Shown: positions 5,684-11,804 of the stretch, piece by piece
Numbering within the stretch: position 1 is the stretch's first letter
How the letters are laid out: every line of letters begins with the position of its first letter
Virus record (IMG/VR): IMGVR_UViG_3300031951_001383
Coordinates: 1-21,683 of that record
Source of the DNA: a virus
DNA length: 21,683 bases
Reading direction: 5' to 3' (one strand)
The notes under the pieces: generated by a model
What the model saw: the letters and a program-made list of their open reading frames with translations, nothing else
Databases searched by the model: none
Told to the model about the DNA's origin: nothing
Made by a program: the position numbers and the translations under genes

Positions 5684-5898
5684 TGGGATACGAGCCAGAG
5701 CTTAACGATCCTATCTTCTATGAAGAGGAGAAGGAGAGGGAGATCAAGTGCTTCTTATGTTCAGAGCCACTAGATCAAGACGACGTAGTGTGGGCAGACT
5801 GTGAAGGCCTATGGCAAGTAAGAGGGAAAGAGGGTAACGATACTGCGTGGTGCGTATCGTGTTTACCAAGCGAGAAGGAAGAGGAGAGTAATGAATAA
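5683..5898 (+). CDS. 71-residue cysteine-rich protein
   Basis: An acidic N-terminus (EPELNDPIFYEEEKERE) leads to CFLC at about residues 23-26 and CVSC at about 57-60, with a conserved-looking WADCEGLWQVRGKEG between. The C(x2)C...C(x2)C plan fits a treble-clef or ribbon zinc site, related in style to HNH or LIM-like knuckles but without catalytic His/Asn. The start GTTACTAATGG gives a TAATG overlap. Unknown role. Confidence 0.65.
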   Translation: MGYEPELNDPIFYEEEKEREIKCFLCSEPLDQDDVVWADCEGLWQVRGKEGNDTAWCVSCLPSEKEEESNE

Positions 5899-6058
5899 AG
5901 AATACTGGCAAGCTAAGGCAGAATTGTGCCGTGACCTAGCCTTAACCCAGATCCAAGAAGAGGAGACAGAGAAGGAGGCGGGTATGAATCTAATGCGTAT
6001 GACCTACGCCTTGTCTATGGTTGATGCCTATTCAGAAGGGAAGGGAGAGAATGAGTAG
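5891..6058 (+). CDS. 55-residue helical hypothetical protein
   Basis: Starts MNKEYWQAKAELCRDLALTQIQEEE, then a second helix (AGMNLMRMTYALSMVDAYSEG). It is probably an all-helical hairpin. GAAGGAAGAGGAGAG precedes the start; the gene overlaps both neighbours by 8 bases. No family is recognised. Confidence 0.6.
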   Translation: MNKEYWQAKAELCRDLALTQIQEEETEKEAGMNLMRMTYALSMVDAYSEGKGENE

Positions 6059-6356
6059 AGTCCTACGCTTCGATAGCAATGGAGATCCATTTTTAGGAGA
6101 TCCAGACGACAGGATAATTGCATTCCACCCTCGCGTCTCGCCACTTGTGAACCTATACGAAGTGGTAGATGAGAAGGGTGAGGCTATCTGGGGTGGCAAC
6201 GACACACACGAAGCTATCCGCTACCTACGCAATAGCCCTGTCAATTGCAGAATCCTTGTGTCGGGGTGGGAAAGTGACGACGAAGATGCTCACCTTGTAG
6301 GCCAACCCATTGACATCACCAAGCTTGTCTATGCGGTATTGGCGGTGAATCAATGA
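6051..6356 (+). CDS. 101-residue hypothetical protein
   Basis: The ATG at 6051 is preferred over the frame's earlier start at 6021 because AGGGAAGGGAGAG lies just upstream and the overlap is then 8 bases. It begins MSRVLRFDSNGDPFLGDPDD. Strands and a short helix (NDTHEAIRYLRNSP) follow, then VNCRILVSGWESDDEDAHLVGQPIDITKLV. The alternation suggests a small alpha/beta domain. From here on CTG/CAG words become common, as elsewhere in the phage, unlike in the first half of the operon. No family is recognised. Confidence 0.7.
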   Translation: MSRVLRFDSNGDPFLGDPDDRIIAFHPRVSPLVNLYEVVDEKGEAIWGGNDTHEAIRYLRNSPVNCRILVSGWESDDEDAHLVGQPIDITKLVYAVLAVNQ

Positions 6357-6436
6357 GCTATTTCTTGGGTATCCTAGGCGTAATGCTAGTGGCATACGTC
6401 CTAATTGTATGGGAGGATAGGATCAATGGACAATGA
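6353..6436 (+). CDS. 27-residue membrane peptide
   Basis: The ATGA overlap with the upstream stop starts MSYFLGILGVMLVAYVLIVWEDRINGQ, a single transmembrane helix with a short charged tail. It overlaps the next gene by 11 bases. It is very short, but the helix, coupling and chain of overlaps support it. Function is unknown. Confidence 0.5.
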   Translation: MSYFLGILGVMLVAYVLIVWEDRINGQ

Positions 6437-6710
6437 GAAGAGATTGGCGAGTGCTGCAAAGCAGGCCGTCTATTACCGTAACTACCGAAGAGCAAGAGAT
6501 CGTGCCTTGGTGAAGCTGGCGCAAGCCTACCCAGACGCGTATAAAGAATTGCTGGAGAAGGAAAAGGTGAGTGATGAGCAAGAAGGCAAAGCGTGGATTG
6601 ATCTTAACGGGACTACTCTTAGTCCTCGTATCGTTGCACGTGCAAAGGCTAGGGGAATTACCATTGCCCAAGCCGATACAAACCAAGGCAACAATGGAGG
6701 AGAAGAGTGA
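6426..6710 (+). CDS. 94-residue conserved-looking actinophage protein
   Basis: I start it at 6426 (after GGGAGGATAGGATCA) rather than 6405. It contains a basic helix YYRNYRRARDRALVKLAQAYPDAYKELLEKEK that resembles a segment common in small actinobacteriophage proteins of unknown function, then a C-terminal region rich in Arg/Ala (RIVARAKARG). The basic helical N-terminal half could bind DNA or RNA. Its last 137 bases are also covered by the start of the transglycosylase-like gene in another frame, so its C-terminus is dual-coded if both calls hold. Confidence 0.7.
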   Translation: MDNEKRLASAAKQAVYYRNYRRARDRALVKLAQAYPDAYKELLEKEKVSDEQEGKAWIDLNGTTLSPRIVARAKARGITIAQADTNQGNNGGEE

Positions 6711-6999
6711 GAACAGAAAACTTGCATACAAATTTAGTAAAGCTCTCGGTTATACGAGAGCAGAAACGACGTGCCTCCTACGACTTTGGACCCGTGAATC
6801 CCGCTTCGACCACCTTGGTTTCCCAAAGAACTCTAAGGGAGAACCAATTAGCTCAGCTTTCGGAATTGCTCAACTCCTTAGAGAACGTAGTAGAGAGCCT
6901 GAACTACAAATCCTTCACGGCCTACGATACATTGGTCACCGCTACGGAGGGAGTGCGTGTCGCGCTCTCAGCCATAGCGACAGACGAGGCTGGTACTGA
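6574..6999 (+). CDS. Lytic transglycosylase-like (SLT) secreted protein
   Basis: 141 residues from the ATG at 6574, after AAGGTGAGTG. The first about 22 residues (basic KKAKRG, then a hydrophobic stretch) form a signal peptide or membrane anchor, which supports this start despite the large overlap with the upstream gene. The catalytic domain begins near residue 59 with GYTRAETTCLLRLWTRESRFD, with Glu75 as the likely catalytic acid. SSAFGIAQLL and LRYIGHRYGGS...GWY follow, all typical of phage and actinobacterial SLT-fold proteins that cleave peptidoglycan glycan strands. It is far from the lysis cassette, so it might act at entry or remodel the wall early. The overlapping frame 6707-7009 competes with it. 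Confidence 0.75.
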   Translation: MSKKAKRGLILTGLLLVLVSLHVQRLGELPLPKPIQTKATMEEKSENRKLAYKFSKALGYTRAETTCLLRLWTRESRFDHLGFPKNSKGEPISSAFGIAQLLRERSREPELQILHGLRYIGHRYGGSACRALSHSDRRGWY

Positions 7000-7009
7000 T
7001 ACAGTCTGA
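6707..7009 (+). CDS. Possible overlapping 100-residue ORF
   Basis: GTG at 6707 overlaps the preceding stop by 4 bases, exactly the operon's habit. The frame stays open for 100 codons (MRTENLHTNLVKLSVIREQ... to GTDTV) inside the transglycosylase gene. The product is Leu/Ser/Thr-rich and helical, with no recognised motif. The SLT frame has clear family motifs, so this is more probably a shadow. The coupled start keeps it open as a dual-coded gene. Confidence 0.25.
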   Translation: MRTENLHTNLVKLSVIREQKRRASYDFGPVNPASTTLVSQRTLRENQLAQLSELLNSLENVVESLNYKSFTAYDTLVTATEGVRVALSAIATDEAGTDTV

Positions 7010-7033
7010 TCCGCTCACCTCTTCCGAGTAACG

Positions 7034-7074
7034 AGAACCCTACTGCACCCTTCCGTGGTAGGGTTCTTTACTTT
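7034..7074 (+). terminator. Intrinsic terminator of the plus-strand operon
   Basis: AGAACCCTAC (7034-7043) and GTAGGGTTCT (7058-7067) form a perfect 10-bp stem with a 14-base loop, followed by TTACTTT. It lies 25 bases after the last plus-strand stop. Confidence 0.85.
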
Positions 7075-7082
7075 GCAAAGAC

Positions 7083-7110
7083 AAAAAGCCCTAGTCATTT
7101 AGACTAGAGC
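7083..7110 (-). terminator. Intrinsic terminator of the minus-strand replication operon
   Basis: Read on the minus strand, GCTCTAGTC (7110-7102) pairs with GACTAGGGC (7096-7088), nine pairs with one G-U, loop TAAAT, and then TTTTT (7087-7083). It sits back to back with the plus-strand terminator, so convergent transcripts stop at separate hairpins. Confidence 0.85.
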
Positions 7111-7161
7111 TTGTTGCCAGCACTCTCAGCAATTTGCTGCCGAGGTACATAAATCATAACA

Positions 7162-7335
7162 CTATCCGCCAGTAGAGTAAAACCCTTTACCCTTGAAGGT
7201 GATGGCAGGTGTGTCCCACTTACGGATCATTGGTATATGGCAATCAAAACAAGAAGGCTCACGTGGGTCCTCGTGGATACTGCGTTCAATAGTTATTTCC
7301 CCATTGCAATCAGGGCAACGATAGTCATACTGCAT
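7162..7335 (-). CDS. FmdB-like zinc-ribbon protein, 57 aa
   Basis: The ORF runs from ATG 7335, overlapping the upstream TGA by one base. The product MQYDYRCPDCNGEI... has CPDC at about residues 7-10 and CFDC at about 29-32, then ITFKGKGFYSTGG at the end. The pattern Y-x-Y-x-C-x-x-C...F-x-G-x-G-F-Y-S-T is characteristic of the FmdB/CxxC-CxxC-SSSS small regulatory zinc-ribbon family. Its role in phages is unknown; a transcription- or protein-regulating partner is likely. It is the last gene before the terminator at 7110. Confidence 0.8.
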   Translation of the reverse strand: MQYDYRCPDCNGEITIERSIHEDPREPSCFDCHIPMIRKWDTPAITFKGKGFYSTGG

Positions 7336-7718
7336 CAGAGCTTTACCGCCTCTTCGATTGGTAGATAACCTACTAACTTACTGACCTTATTAGAACGTGA
7401 GAACTCAGTCGTCGCTGGCATCCAATGACTAAACCATTCAGGCTCTGGCACTTCCATTAGGTCAAAAGAAAAGACCCCTTCTGGGGTCGAGTTAATGTAG
7501 AACGGAACTAGATCTCGTTCTGCTGCCTGCGTTATCAGCTTACGATACTTCATCTCTTCAATCAGTAGTGTGGGATAGTGGGTGTTACGACACTTCAACT
7601 CTATGTATGCAGAAGAGTCACGACTAATGCAATCGAATGAGTCATAGATACCCTCTGACTTCTGCAAGTCAGGGTACTTGGTATCCAATAAGAATAAGAA
7701 TAGATCAATCTCTTTCAT
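7335..7718 (-). CDS. PD-(D/E)XK nuclease-like protein
   Basis: 127 residues. I start at ATG 7718 (ATGA overlap with the upstream gene) rather than the TTG at 7724. The central SFDCISRDSSAYIELKCRNTHY gives an Asp followed about 12 residues later by E-x-K, the catalytic signature of the restriction-endonuclease fold, with a helix (LLIEEMKYRKLITQAAERD) after it. Probably a small DNA nuclease in phage DNA processing or host DNA degradation. The family type is inferred from the motif only. It lies between the sigma-like factor and the FmdB-like protein in one transcription unit. Confidence 0.65.
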   Translation of the reverse strand: MKEIDLFLFLLDTKYPDLQKSEGIYDSFDCISRDSSAYIELKCRNTHYPTLLIEEMKYRKLITQAAERDLVPFYINSTPEGVFSFDLMEVPEPEWFSHWMPATTEFSRSNKVSKLVGYLPIEEAVKL

Positions 7719-8347
7719 TGCCAAGGGTTGTCACCGCCCAAGCCATTCTGTACCTTGCGTAATGCGCTGGTGCATCTACGATCTGCGGTAGATACTGCAC
7801 ACTCTAGTAAACCTGCCACCTGTTGCAAAGTAAGTCCTTCGTGGTAACGCATACGAAGTATGGTCTGGTCCTCTACTTCAAGCTTTAAGTATGAACGCTT
7901 CACATCAATCAAGGTAGCAAGCAGGTTGCCACCTTCTGCTGGAACGCTAGGCTTCTTAGGTGAGCCATCATTGATAAGATTCTGAGCCTGCTCTAGCACC
8001 GTGTCATCCACAATGGATGCGATAACGTGAGGTAAAACCTGTGCGATCATAGCTGTATCGTAGAAGGCTTCATCACCTGTGCGATAGCCAGACTTAGCCG
8101 CCTTCTCTTTACGAGCATAGCGTTCTGCTGCACGTTTCATCTGCCAAGCAATACGCTTCTCATTGATAACACGTTGGACTGGGTTAGGTTCACTAAGAGC
8201 ATCATTGAATTGTGTGCCACGTGTAAGCGCCCAAGCAAGGCACTCTTGTAGTACATCATCTCGTTCTACGTAACCACGAAAGCGACGGGCTATTGCACTT
8301 GCAACGCTAGGTGCTATGTCGTAGATAGATTTATGTAGCTCAATCAC
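7715..8347 (-). CDS. RNA polymerase sigma factor-like protein
   Basis: 210 residues from GTG 8347, overlapping the upstream stop by 8 bases. The N-terminal part (VASAIARRFRGYVERDDVLQECLAWALTRG) matches the start of sigma region 2. The C-terminal part (EVEDQTILRMRYHEGLTLQQVAGLLECAVSTADRRCTSALRKVQ) is a clear region 4 helix-turn-helix of the sigma-70/ECF type that contacts the -35 element. Between them lies a long basic linker (IAWQMKRAAERYARKEKAAKSGY). A phage sigma-like factor could redirect host polymerase to middle or late genes. No cognate promoter set could be fixed by eye. Confidence 0.75.
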   Translation of the reverse strand: MIELHKSIYDIAPSVASAIARRFRGYVERDDVLQECLAWALTRGTQFNDALSEPNPVQRVINEKRIAWQMKRAAERYARKEKAAKSGYRTGDEAFYDTAMIAQVLPHVIASIVDDTVLEQAQNLINDGSPKKPSVPAEGGNLLATLIDVKRSYLKLEVEDQTILRMRYHEGLTLQQVAGLLECAVSTADRRCTSALRKVQNGLGGDNPWQ

Positions 8348-8741
8348 AATTAGGTTCTTCTACCTCTGGCCACACACCATCGAGCACCATCATTGCAATA
8401 GCAGAATAGTTTAATAAATCCACAAAGCTATCACGCAATGACTCATTGCTTGGCTTAACACCTGAGTCTAGTAAGTTATTGATGCGAGCTATCTTGTCCC
8501 ACATACGTACACGCAGACCATTAAGTGGTCCACCTGGTGAATGAGCAATGTTCTTTGGGCCGTAGTCGTGATGCTTACGCACCAATAGATTGCCTGCTTG
8601 ATCCATAATGCGCCAAACATCAGCAATGAACGCTTCATTTACCTTGTCGGCATAGGCCGAAGCAGTATAGTCTCGGTTTCCATATTGATCTCTAGGATCT
8701 GGAAGCCCATATGCTGCAAAATCTGTACCATCTGTAGCCAT
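8340..8741 (-). CDS. DUF1599 / nucleotide-modification-associated protein
   Basis: 133 residues. The conserved block KHHDYGPKNIAHSPGGPLNGLRVRMWDKIARINNLL, followed by ESLRDSFVDLLNYSAIAMMVLDG, is the signature of the DUF1599 family, often found in phages beside DNA-metabolism genes and thought, from context, to be tied to nucleotide modification. The fold is all-helical and related in style to MazG-type nucleotide hydrolases; the conserved acidic residues fit metal binding. It lies between the primase and the sigma-like factor. Substrate and reaction are unknown. Confidence 0.8.
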   Translation of the reverse strand: MATDGTDFAAYGLPDPRDQYGNRDYTASAYADKVNEAFIADVWRIMDQAGNLLVRKHHDYGPKNIAHSPGGPLNGLRVRMWDKIARINNLLDSGVKPSNESLRDSFVDLLNYSAIAMMVLDGVWPEVEEPNCD

Positions 8742-8747
8742 TCGTCT

Positions 8748-9398
8748 CTACTCATCCTTCTGTCCTAGTAGCAAAGCCTTCGTTGCATCTAAACCTTTGG
8801 TCAGATAGAAGTCATTGATGTCCATTGATGGGGGTAATGTTACTATTGTGCTATTAGAAATCTCTTGCGCGACACGCTTGGCAAACTCAGCGCCAGGGTT
8901 GGTGCCATCTTCTTTAATATCATTGTCACCAATAACAAAAACTGTGTCGTAACCAGTAAAGAGCTTGACAAAGTGTGGCTTCCAAGCCTGTACCCCAGGT
9001 ACACCTACTGCTGGTATGCCAACAAGACCAGACAAGACCAGCGCATCTAACTCGCCTTCACATACTGCAATGTATGAAGAGTCAATAGTTATATCGCTAA
9101 CGTTATACAGGTGTGCCTTCTGCCCAGTAGGTGATCCATACTTGGGCTTACCATCATCTAGTCTGCGGAACTTATAACCCACGCAGATACCATTAGCTGT
9201 CATATAAGGGATGGACAACCAGCCTTGGTGCATCTCGTGACCATTGATAGGGTCTGTTACTGTACCCAACGAATACTGTTGGGCAACAGCATCAGATATC
9301 CCACGTTCTTCGAGATAACTTAGAGCTTCTGCGCTTATGTTTTGACTGTAATGTTTGGCCGCTTCCGTCAATGATCTCGATTGCACGATTGAGGGCAT
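8748..9398 (-). CDS. Primase catalytic subunit, Toprim domain
   Basis: 216 residues from ATG 9398, with TTGGAG about 7 bases ahead. An N-terminal helical segment (EALSYLEERGISDAVAQQYSLG) as in DnaG precedes the Toprim core: CEGELDALVLSG (Glu114/Glu116), then GVPGVQAWKP, and VFVIGDNDIKEDG (Asp158/Asp160). It makes RNA primers for phage replication. The zinc-binding half is encoded in a different frame by the overlapping gene at 9292-9669. The frame has a TAG seven codons before the ATG, so a continuous product would require a +1 (or -2) frameshift in the overlap. Confidence 0.9.
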   Translation of the reverse strand: MPSIVQSRSLTEAAKHYSQNISAEALSYLEERGISDAVAQQYSLGTVTDPINGHEMHQGWLSIPYMTANGICVGYKFRRLDDGKPKYGSPTGQKAHLYNVSDITIDSSYIAVCEGELDALVLSGLVGIPAVGVPGVQAWKPHFVKLFTGYDTVFVIGDNDIKEDGTNPGAEFAKRVAQEISNSTIVTLPPSMDINDFYLTKGLDATKALLLGQKDE

Positions 9399-9669
9399 CC
9401 TTAAACTCCAAGTTCTCTATGTGCATAACAACATCTACTGAACTGCCACCCTTACCGCAGGTATGGCAGAAGTAGAGGTTGTCATACGTGTTCATTACAG
9501 CACTACGTCTGCTGTCTGTATGGATACAGCAACGAACCGCTGCTGACTTACCTTCTCTTACTTCTCCACCGTAATAGGAAACAATAGTTCCTATGGGGAT
9601 TGAAGTTGCATCAACGGAGTGCTTTCGTTTGCTCGCTTTATGTACCCTGGACCAGTCTTGTGCTGGCAT
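9292..9669 (-). CDS. Primase zinc-binding subunit, CHC2 domain
   Basis: 125 residues. I choose ATG 9669 over GTG 9675 because AAGGGG is correctly spaced for the ATG. The zinc knuckle is C47-x2-H50 ... C68-x2-C71 (VRCCIHTDSR, FCHTCGKGG), followed by SSVDVVMHIENLEFKDALNRAIEI, as in the N-terminal domain of DnaG primases that recognises template. The final about 25 residues, after AIEIIDGSG, are basic and have no domain match. The 3' 107 bases overlap the Toprim gene in another frame. Confidence 0.85.
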   Translation of the reverse strand: MPAQDWSRVHKASKRKHSVDATSIPIGTIVSYYGGEVREGKSAAVRCCIHTDSRRSAVMNTYDNLYFCHTCGKGGSSVDVVMHIENLEFKDALNRAIEIIDGSGQTLQSKHKRRSSKLSRRTWDI

Positions 9670-9770
9670 ACACACCCCTTATCGTCGCACTTATCGTGCC
9701 ATTGAGCTGAACGCTTATAGTGGGTAAGAGTATTCTCTTCTCCTGCCTTATGACAGTTCTGGCAAATCAT
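9591..9770 (-). CDS. Small Cys/His zinc-binding protein
   Basis: 59 residues from ATG 9770. CQNCHKAGEEN, then H and CDDKGCVCQHKTGPG, give five cysteines and several histidines arranged like short actinophage zinc-binding proteins that share a 'DDKGCVCQHKTG' type ending. GGTAGAAG precedes the start. It overlaps the upstream gene by 23 bases and the CHC2 primase gene by 79 bases, so its last 26 residues or so are dual-coded. The motifs make a chance ORF unlikely, but the exact end is less sure. Confidence 0.55.
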   Translation of the reverse strand: MICQNCHKAGEENTLTHYKRSAQWHDKCDDKGCVCQHKTGPGYIKRANESTPLMQLQSP

Positions 9771-9849
9771 CTTCTACCTCTTCAACTACTTCTTCTACTA
9801 CTGGTACAAGTATCTCTGTTGTTGTTATTTCTCCACCTGGTACTGGCAT
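9748..9849 (-). CDS. 33-residue acidic peptide
   Basis: AAAGGAGAAACAATAATG gives a strong ribosome-binding site, and the start overlaps the upstream stop by one base (TAATG). The product MPVPGGEITTTEILVPVVEEVVEEVEDDLPELS is very acidic with a Val/Glu run. No family is recognised. The strong site and coupled start support it, and such acidic peptides may bind proteins. Confidence 0.55.
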   Translation of the reverse strand: MPVPGGEITTTEILVPVVEEVVEEVEDDLPELS

Positions 9850-10199
9850 TATTGTTTCTCCTTTAGGAATTGAGTTAGGTCTTGGATTACCCAAGCTTGA
9901 TCTATTGAAGCGTTGCGACGCTTAACTACGACGTAAGACAGAGGAACTTCCCCAAGACCCCGTGCCTGTGCATAGTTAAGCGCCTCAACTTGTGCTTCTC
10001 TCCAGAATTCAGGCAGGGAAAGGGTCTGCCTATTCTTGAGTTCTAAGATGTAGGTTTCTCCAGATATGATAACAACCATATCACCTTCATCTTTTGCCCC
10101 AGCCTTGGTCAGACGTTCTGCTATTACGCCTTTACTGCGTAACCATTTCATCACATCTGTCTCAAACTGAGAACCTTTGCGTCCGTTTTTATTAGCCAT
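9849..10199 (-). CDS. PD-(D/E)XK nuclease, Holliday-junction-resolvase-like
   Basis: 116 residues: NKNGRKGSQFETDVMKWLRSKG, then AGAKDEGDMVV and TYILELKNRQTLSLPEFWREAQ. The arrangement, an early Glu in QFE, a GD, and ELK about 14 residues later followed by an Arg/Gln, is the catalytic core of the restriction-fold/resolvase group common in actinobacteriophages. It is likely to process recombination or replication junctions, or act as a structure-specific nuclease. It is followed by SYVVVKRR and a C-terminal helix. The start overlaps the upstream gene by 8 bases. Confidence 0.75.
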   Translation of the reverse strand: MANKNGRKGSQFETDVMKWLRSKGVIAERLTKAGAKDEGDMVVIISGETYILELKNRQTLSLPEFWREAQVEALNYAQARGLGEVPLSYVVVKRRNASIDQAWVIQDLTQFLKEKQ

Positions 10200-10707
10200 T
10201 GAATACTAAACTTTCCATAGGATTAAGGTAAGCAACTGGTACATACCAAGTCCTGTCATTATATCTCCACTCATCACGCTTGCATTCAGATCCAAGTTTC
10301 CAACCAATAGCTGTGTACTCAGGACCCTTCCATTCAGGCGCAACACGTCTTGTCTTGTGACATAAACCATCAGACATTAATACATATACAAGGTTGTCGT
10401 CGTCTCTAGTTGAGTAACGCATTCCCCTTACTGGTGGGAACGAGTAACGGATCTCTCCAAATCCTGGGATGTCAAGTTCTGATTTCCATTTATTGTAATG
10501 TGGAGTGAAGTTATCTTTACCAACCATACGTGCGAATGCAAGTTCTGATCCTGCACACACAACGTGTTGCCACGTTTCCCATAGGTCACCCTCTGAGTAA
10601 TTGATATTCTTTGTTGGGTCACCGAAATATGGCCTCTGTCTTTGGTATCCAACTTCAACACAAGTAGCTTCCTCTTCTATTGTTAAAGCGTATTTAGATT
10701 TGACCAT
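10192..10707 (-). CDS. Conserved phage protein of unknown function, 171 aa
   Basis: The frame opens earlier (10764), but ATG 10707 is the right start, with GGAGGAG about 9 bases before it and a 14-base overlap with the ATPase gene. The first part (ALTIEEEATCVEVGYQRQRPYF) is helical. The second half has GFGEIRYSFPPVRGMRYSTRDDDNLVYVLMSDG and YTAIGWKLGSECKRDEWRY...WYVPVAYLNPMESL. This pattern, RDDD then YVL, then a GW strand and a VPxAxL end, recurs in phage proteins beside replication genes and may have a nuclease-like fold. I assign no function. Confidence 0.75.
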   Translation of the reverse strand: MVKSKYALTIEEEATCVEVGYQRQRPYFGDPTKNINYSEGDLWETWQHVVCAGSELAFARMVGKDNFTPHYNKWKSELDIPGFGEIRYSFPPVRGMRYSTRDDDNLVYVLMSDGLCHKTRRVAPEWKGPEYTAIGWKLGSECKRDEWRYNDRTWYVPVAYLNPMESLVFNG

Positions 10708-11539
10708 AGGTACTCTCCTCCCCCGCACTACGAAGGTAAGCTCTACCTTGTGCATCATCATCACCTATCTGACAAGATGCAAAGTCTACAAATAGTGATG
10801 CCCATTGAGAAGCATCAGCAAAGTGTGGACCAAATCGGTTCTTAACCGAAGCCATCCGCAGTAAACCTTGTGACGGATCATAACCTAATGTCAGTATCAA
10901 AGCAGGTAATTGACTTACCTTTCCGTGGATGGCTCTTCTAGGTGGAGGCATCATAGGAGAACCATACTCGCTTTGTTCGCTGACGTGATGGAGTACTAAG
11001 ACGCAAGCCTCTGTCTTGCGTGCCATATCGTGCAACTCCATCATAATTGCACGTAGCCCTGCCCACTCATTGTCTGTTTCAGCAGCCACATTCATTAGGT
11101 TGTCTATGACAATTAGCTCTGGAGCTATTCCATAGAGTTCAACGTAAGCCTTTATCTCCATCTCAATATCATCAAGAGACGGACTGGAGTCAAAGACCCA
11201 CTGAATGTGTGATGTCTTAGCCAAGTGTGGTACGTAGTAATTTTGTTGCTTCTCTATGTTGTGTTCCACAGTAACTTGACTGTGGCCCGATAGGTGTGCA
11301 GCAGCACGGATCATTACAGTTGCGGTGTCAGTATCGGCAGAGAAGAAAAGCGTAGGCACATTTGCTTTGATTGCATAGATCAATGCGAACATTGACTTAC
11401 CAGCATTAGGTGCTGCAGCTACCATACAGACTTGACCGCGACGAAACTTTATAGATTGCTTAACTAAGTTCTTCCACACATCAGGTAGTGGCGTGGCCTT
11501 TGTGGTCACTCCACTCCAAGCGCGGGAAAGTTTAAGCAC
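10694..11539 (-). CDS. RecA-fold ATPase, DnaB-like helicase or recombinase
   Basis: 281 residues. I start at GTG 11539, where GAGGAG precedes it by about 6 bases; an ATG at 11551 lacks such a site. Walker A is AAPNAGKS at residues 42-49, Walker B LIVIDNLM near 157-164, and a LVLHHVSE sensor-like motif follows. These are features of DnaB C-terminal/RadA/RepA-type hexameric ATPases. There is no N-terminal helicase domain, so it is a short RepA-like helicase. Next to primase subunits, it probably unwinds phage DNA or loads on it. The strand signature GQVCMVAAAPNAGKSMFAL is typical. Confidence 0.85.
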   Translation of the reverse strand: MLKLSRAWSGVTTKATPLPDVWKNLVKQSIKFRRGQVCMVAAAPNAGKSMFALIYAIKANVPTLFFSADTDTATVMIRAAAHLSGHSQVTVEHNIEKQQNYYVPHLAKTSHIQWVFDSSPSLDDIEMEIKAYVELYGIAPELIVIDNLMNVAAETDNEWAGLRAIMMELHDMARKTEACVLVLHHVSEQSEYGSPMMPPPRRAIHGKVSQLPALILTLGYDPSQGLLRMASVKNRFGPHFADASQWASLFVDFASCQIGDDDAQGRAYLRSAGEESTYGQI

Positions 11540-11801
11540 TATTCTCCTCATTCAAAATTATGTGTCTTGCCTTGCGTATCTTTCGTCTATCACCATCGGT
11601 GAGTCCACCCCAGATACCGTGACGTTCCTTACGGATACCCCACTCAGCACACTCAGTAATGTGCTGGCAACCACGACAGATTGATTTAGCTGATGCAATA
11701 CTTAGGCGAACCATTTTGCCTTCGTTTTCCTTGTCAGGAAAGAAGAGATCGCCACCTACTTGAGCACATAAAGGAACCTCAAACTCGTGTGGTTCCCGCA
11801 T
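11532..11801 (-). CDS. whiB: WhiB-family iron-sulfur transcription regulator
   Basis: 89 residues with the four-cysteine WhiB set: Cys12, Cys42-x2-Cys45, Cys51, then GIWGGLT at 62-68 and a basic C-terminus (DRRKIRKARH). These ligate a [4Fe-4S] cluster in WhiB proteins, which bind the host primary sigma factor and change promoter choice. The family is confined to actinobacteria and their phages, so this gene gives the best evidence for the host. In mycobacteriophage TM4 a WhiB-like protein affects host division and blocks superinfection; a similar role here is inference. It overlaps the ATPase gene by 8 bases. Confidence 0.95.
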   Translation of the reverse strand: MREPHEFEVPLCAQVGGDLFFPDKENEGKMVRLSIASAKSICRGCQHITECAEWGIRKERHGIWGGLTDGDRRKIRKARHIILNEENSA

Positions 11802-11804
11802 CTG

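Noticed and set aside
6423-6731. Minus-strand ORFs opposite the 94-residue and transglycosylase-like genes
   Set aside because: No ribosome-binding site or motif; shadows of the plus-strand genes.
8865-9177. Plus-strand ORFs over the Toprim gene
   Set aside because: They oppose a gene with clear Toprim catalytic motifs and have no ribosome-binding site.
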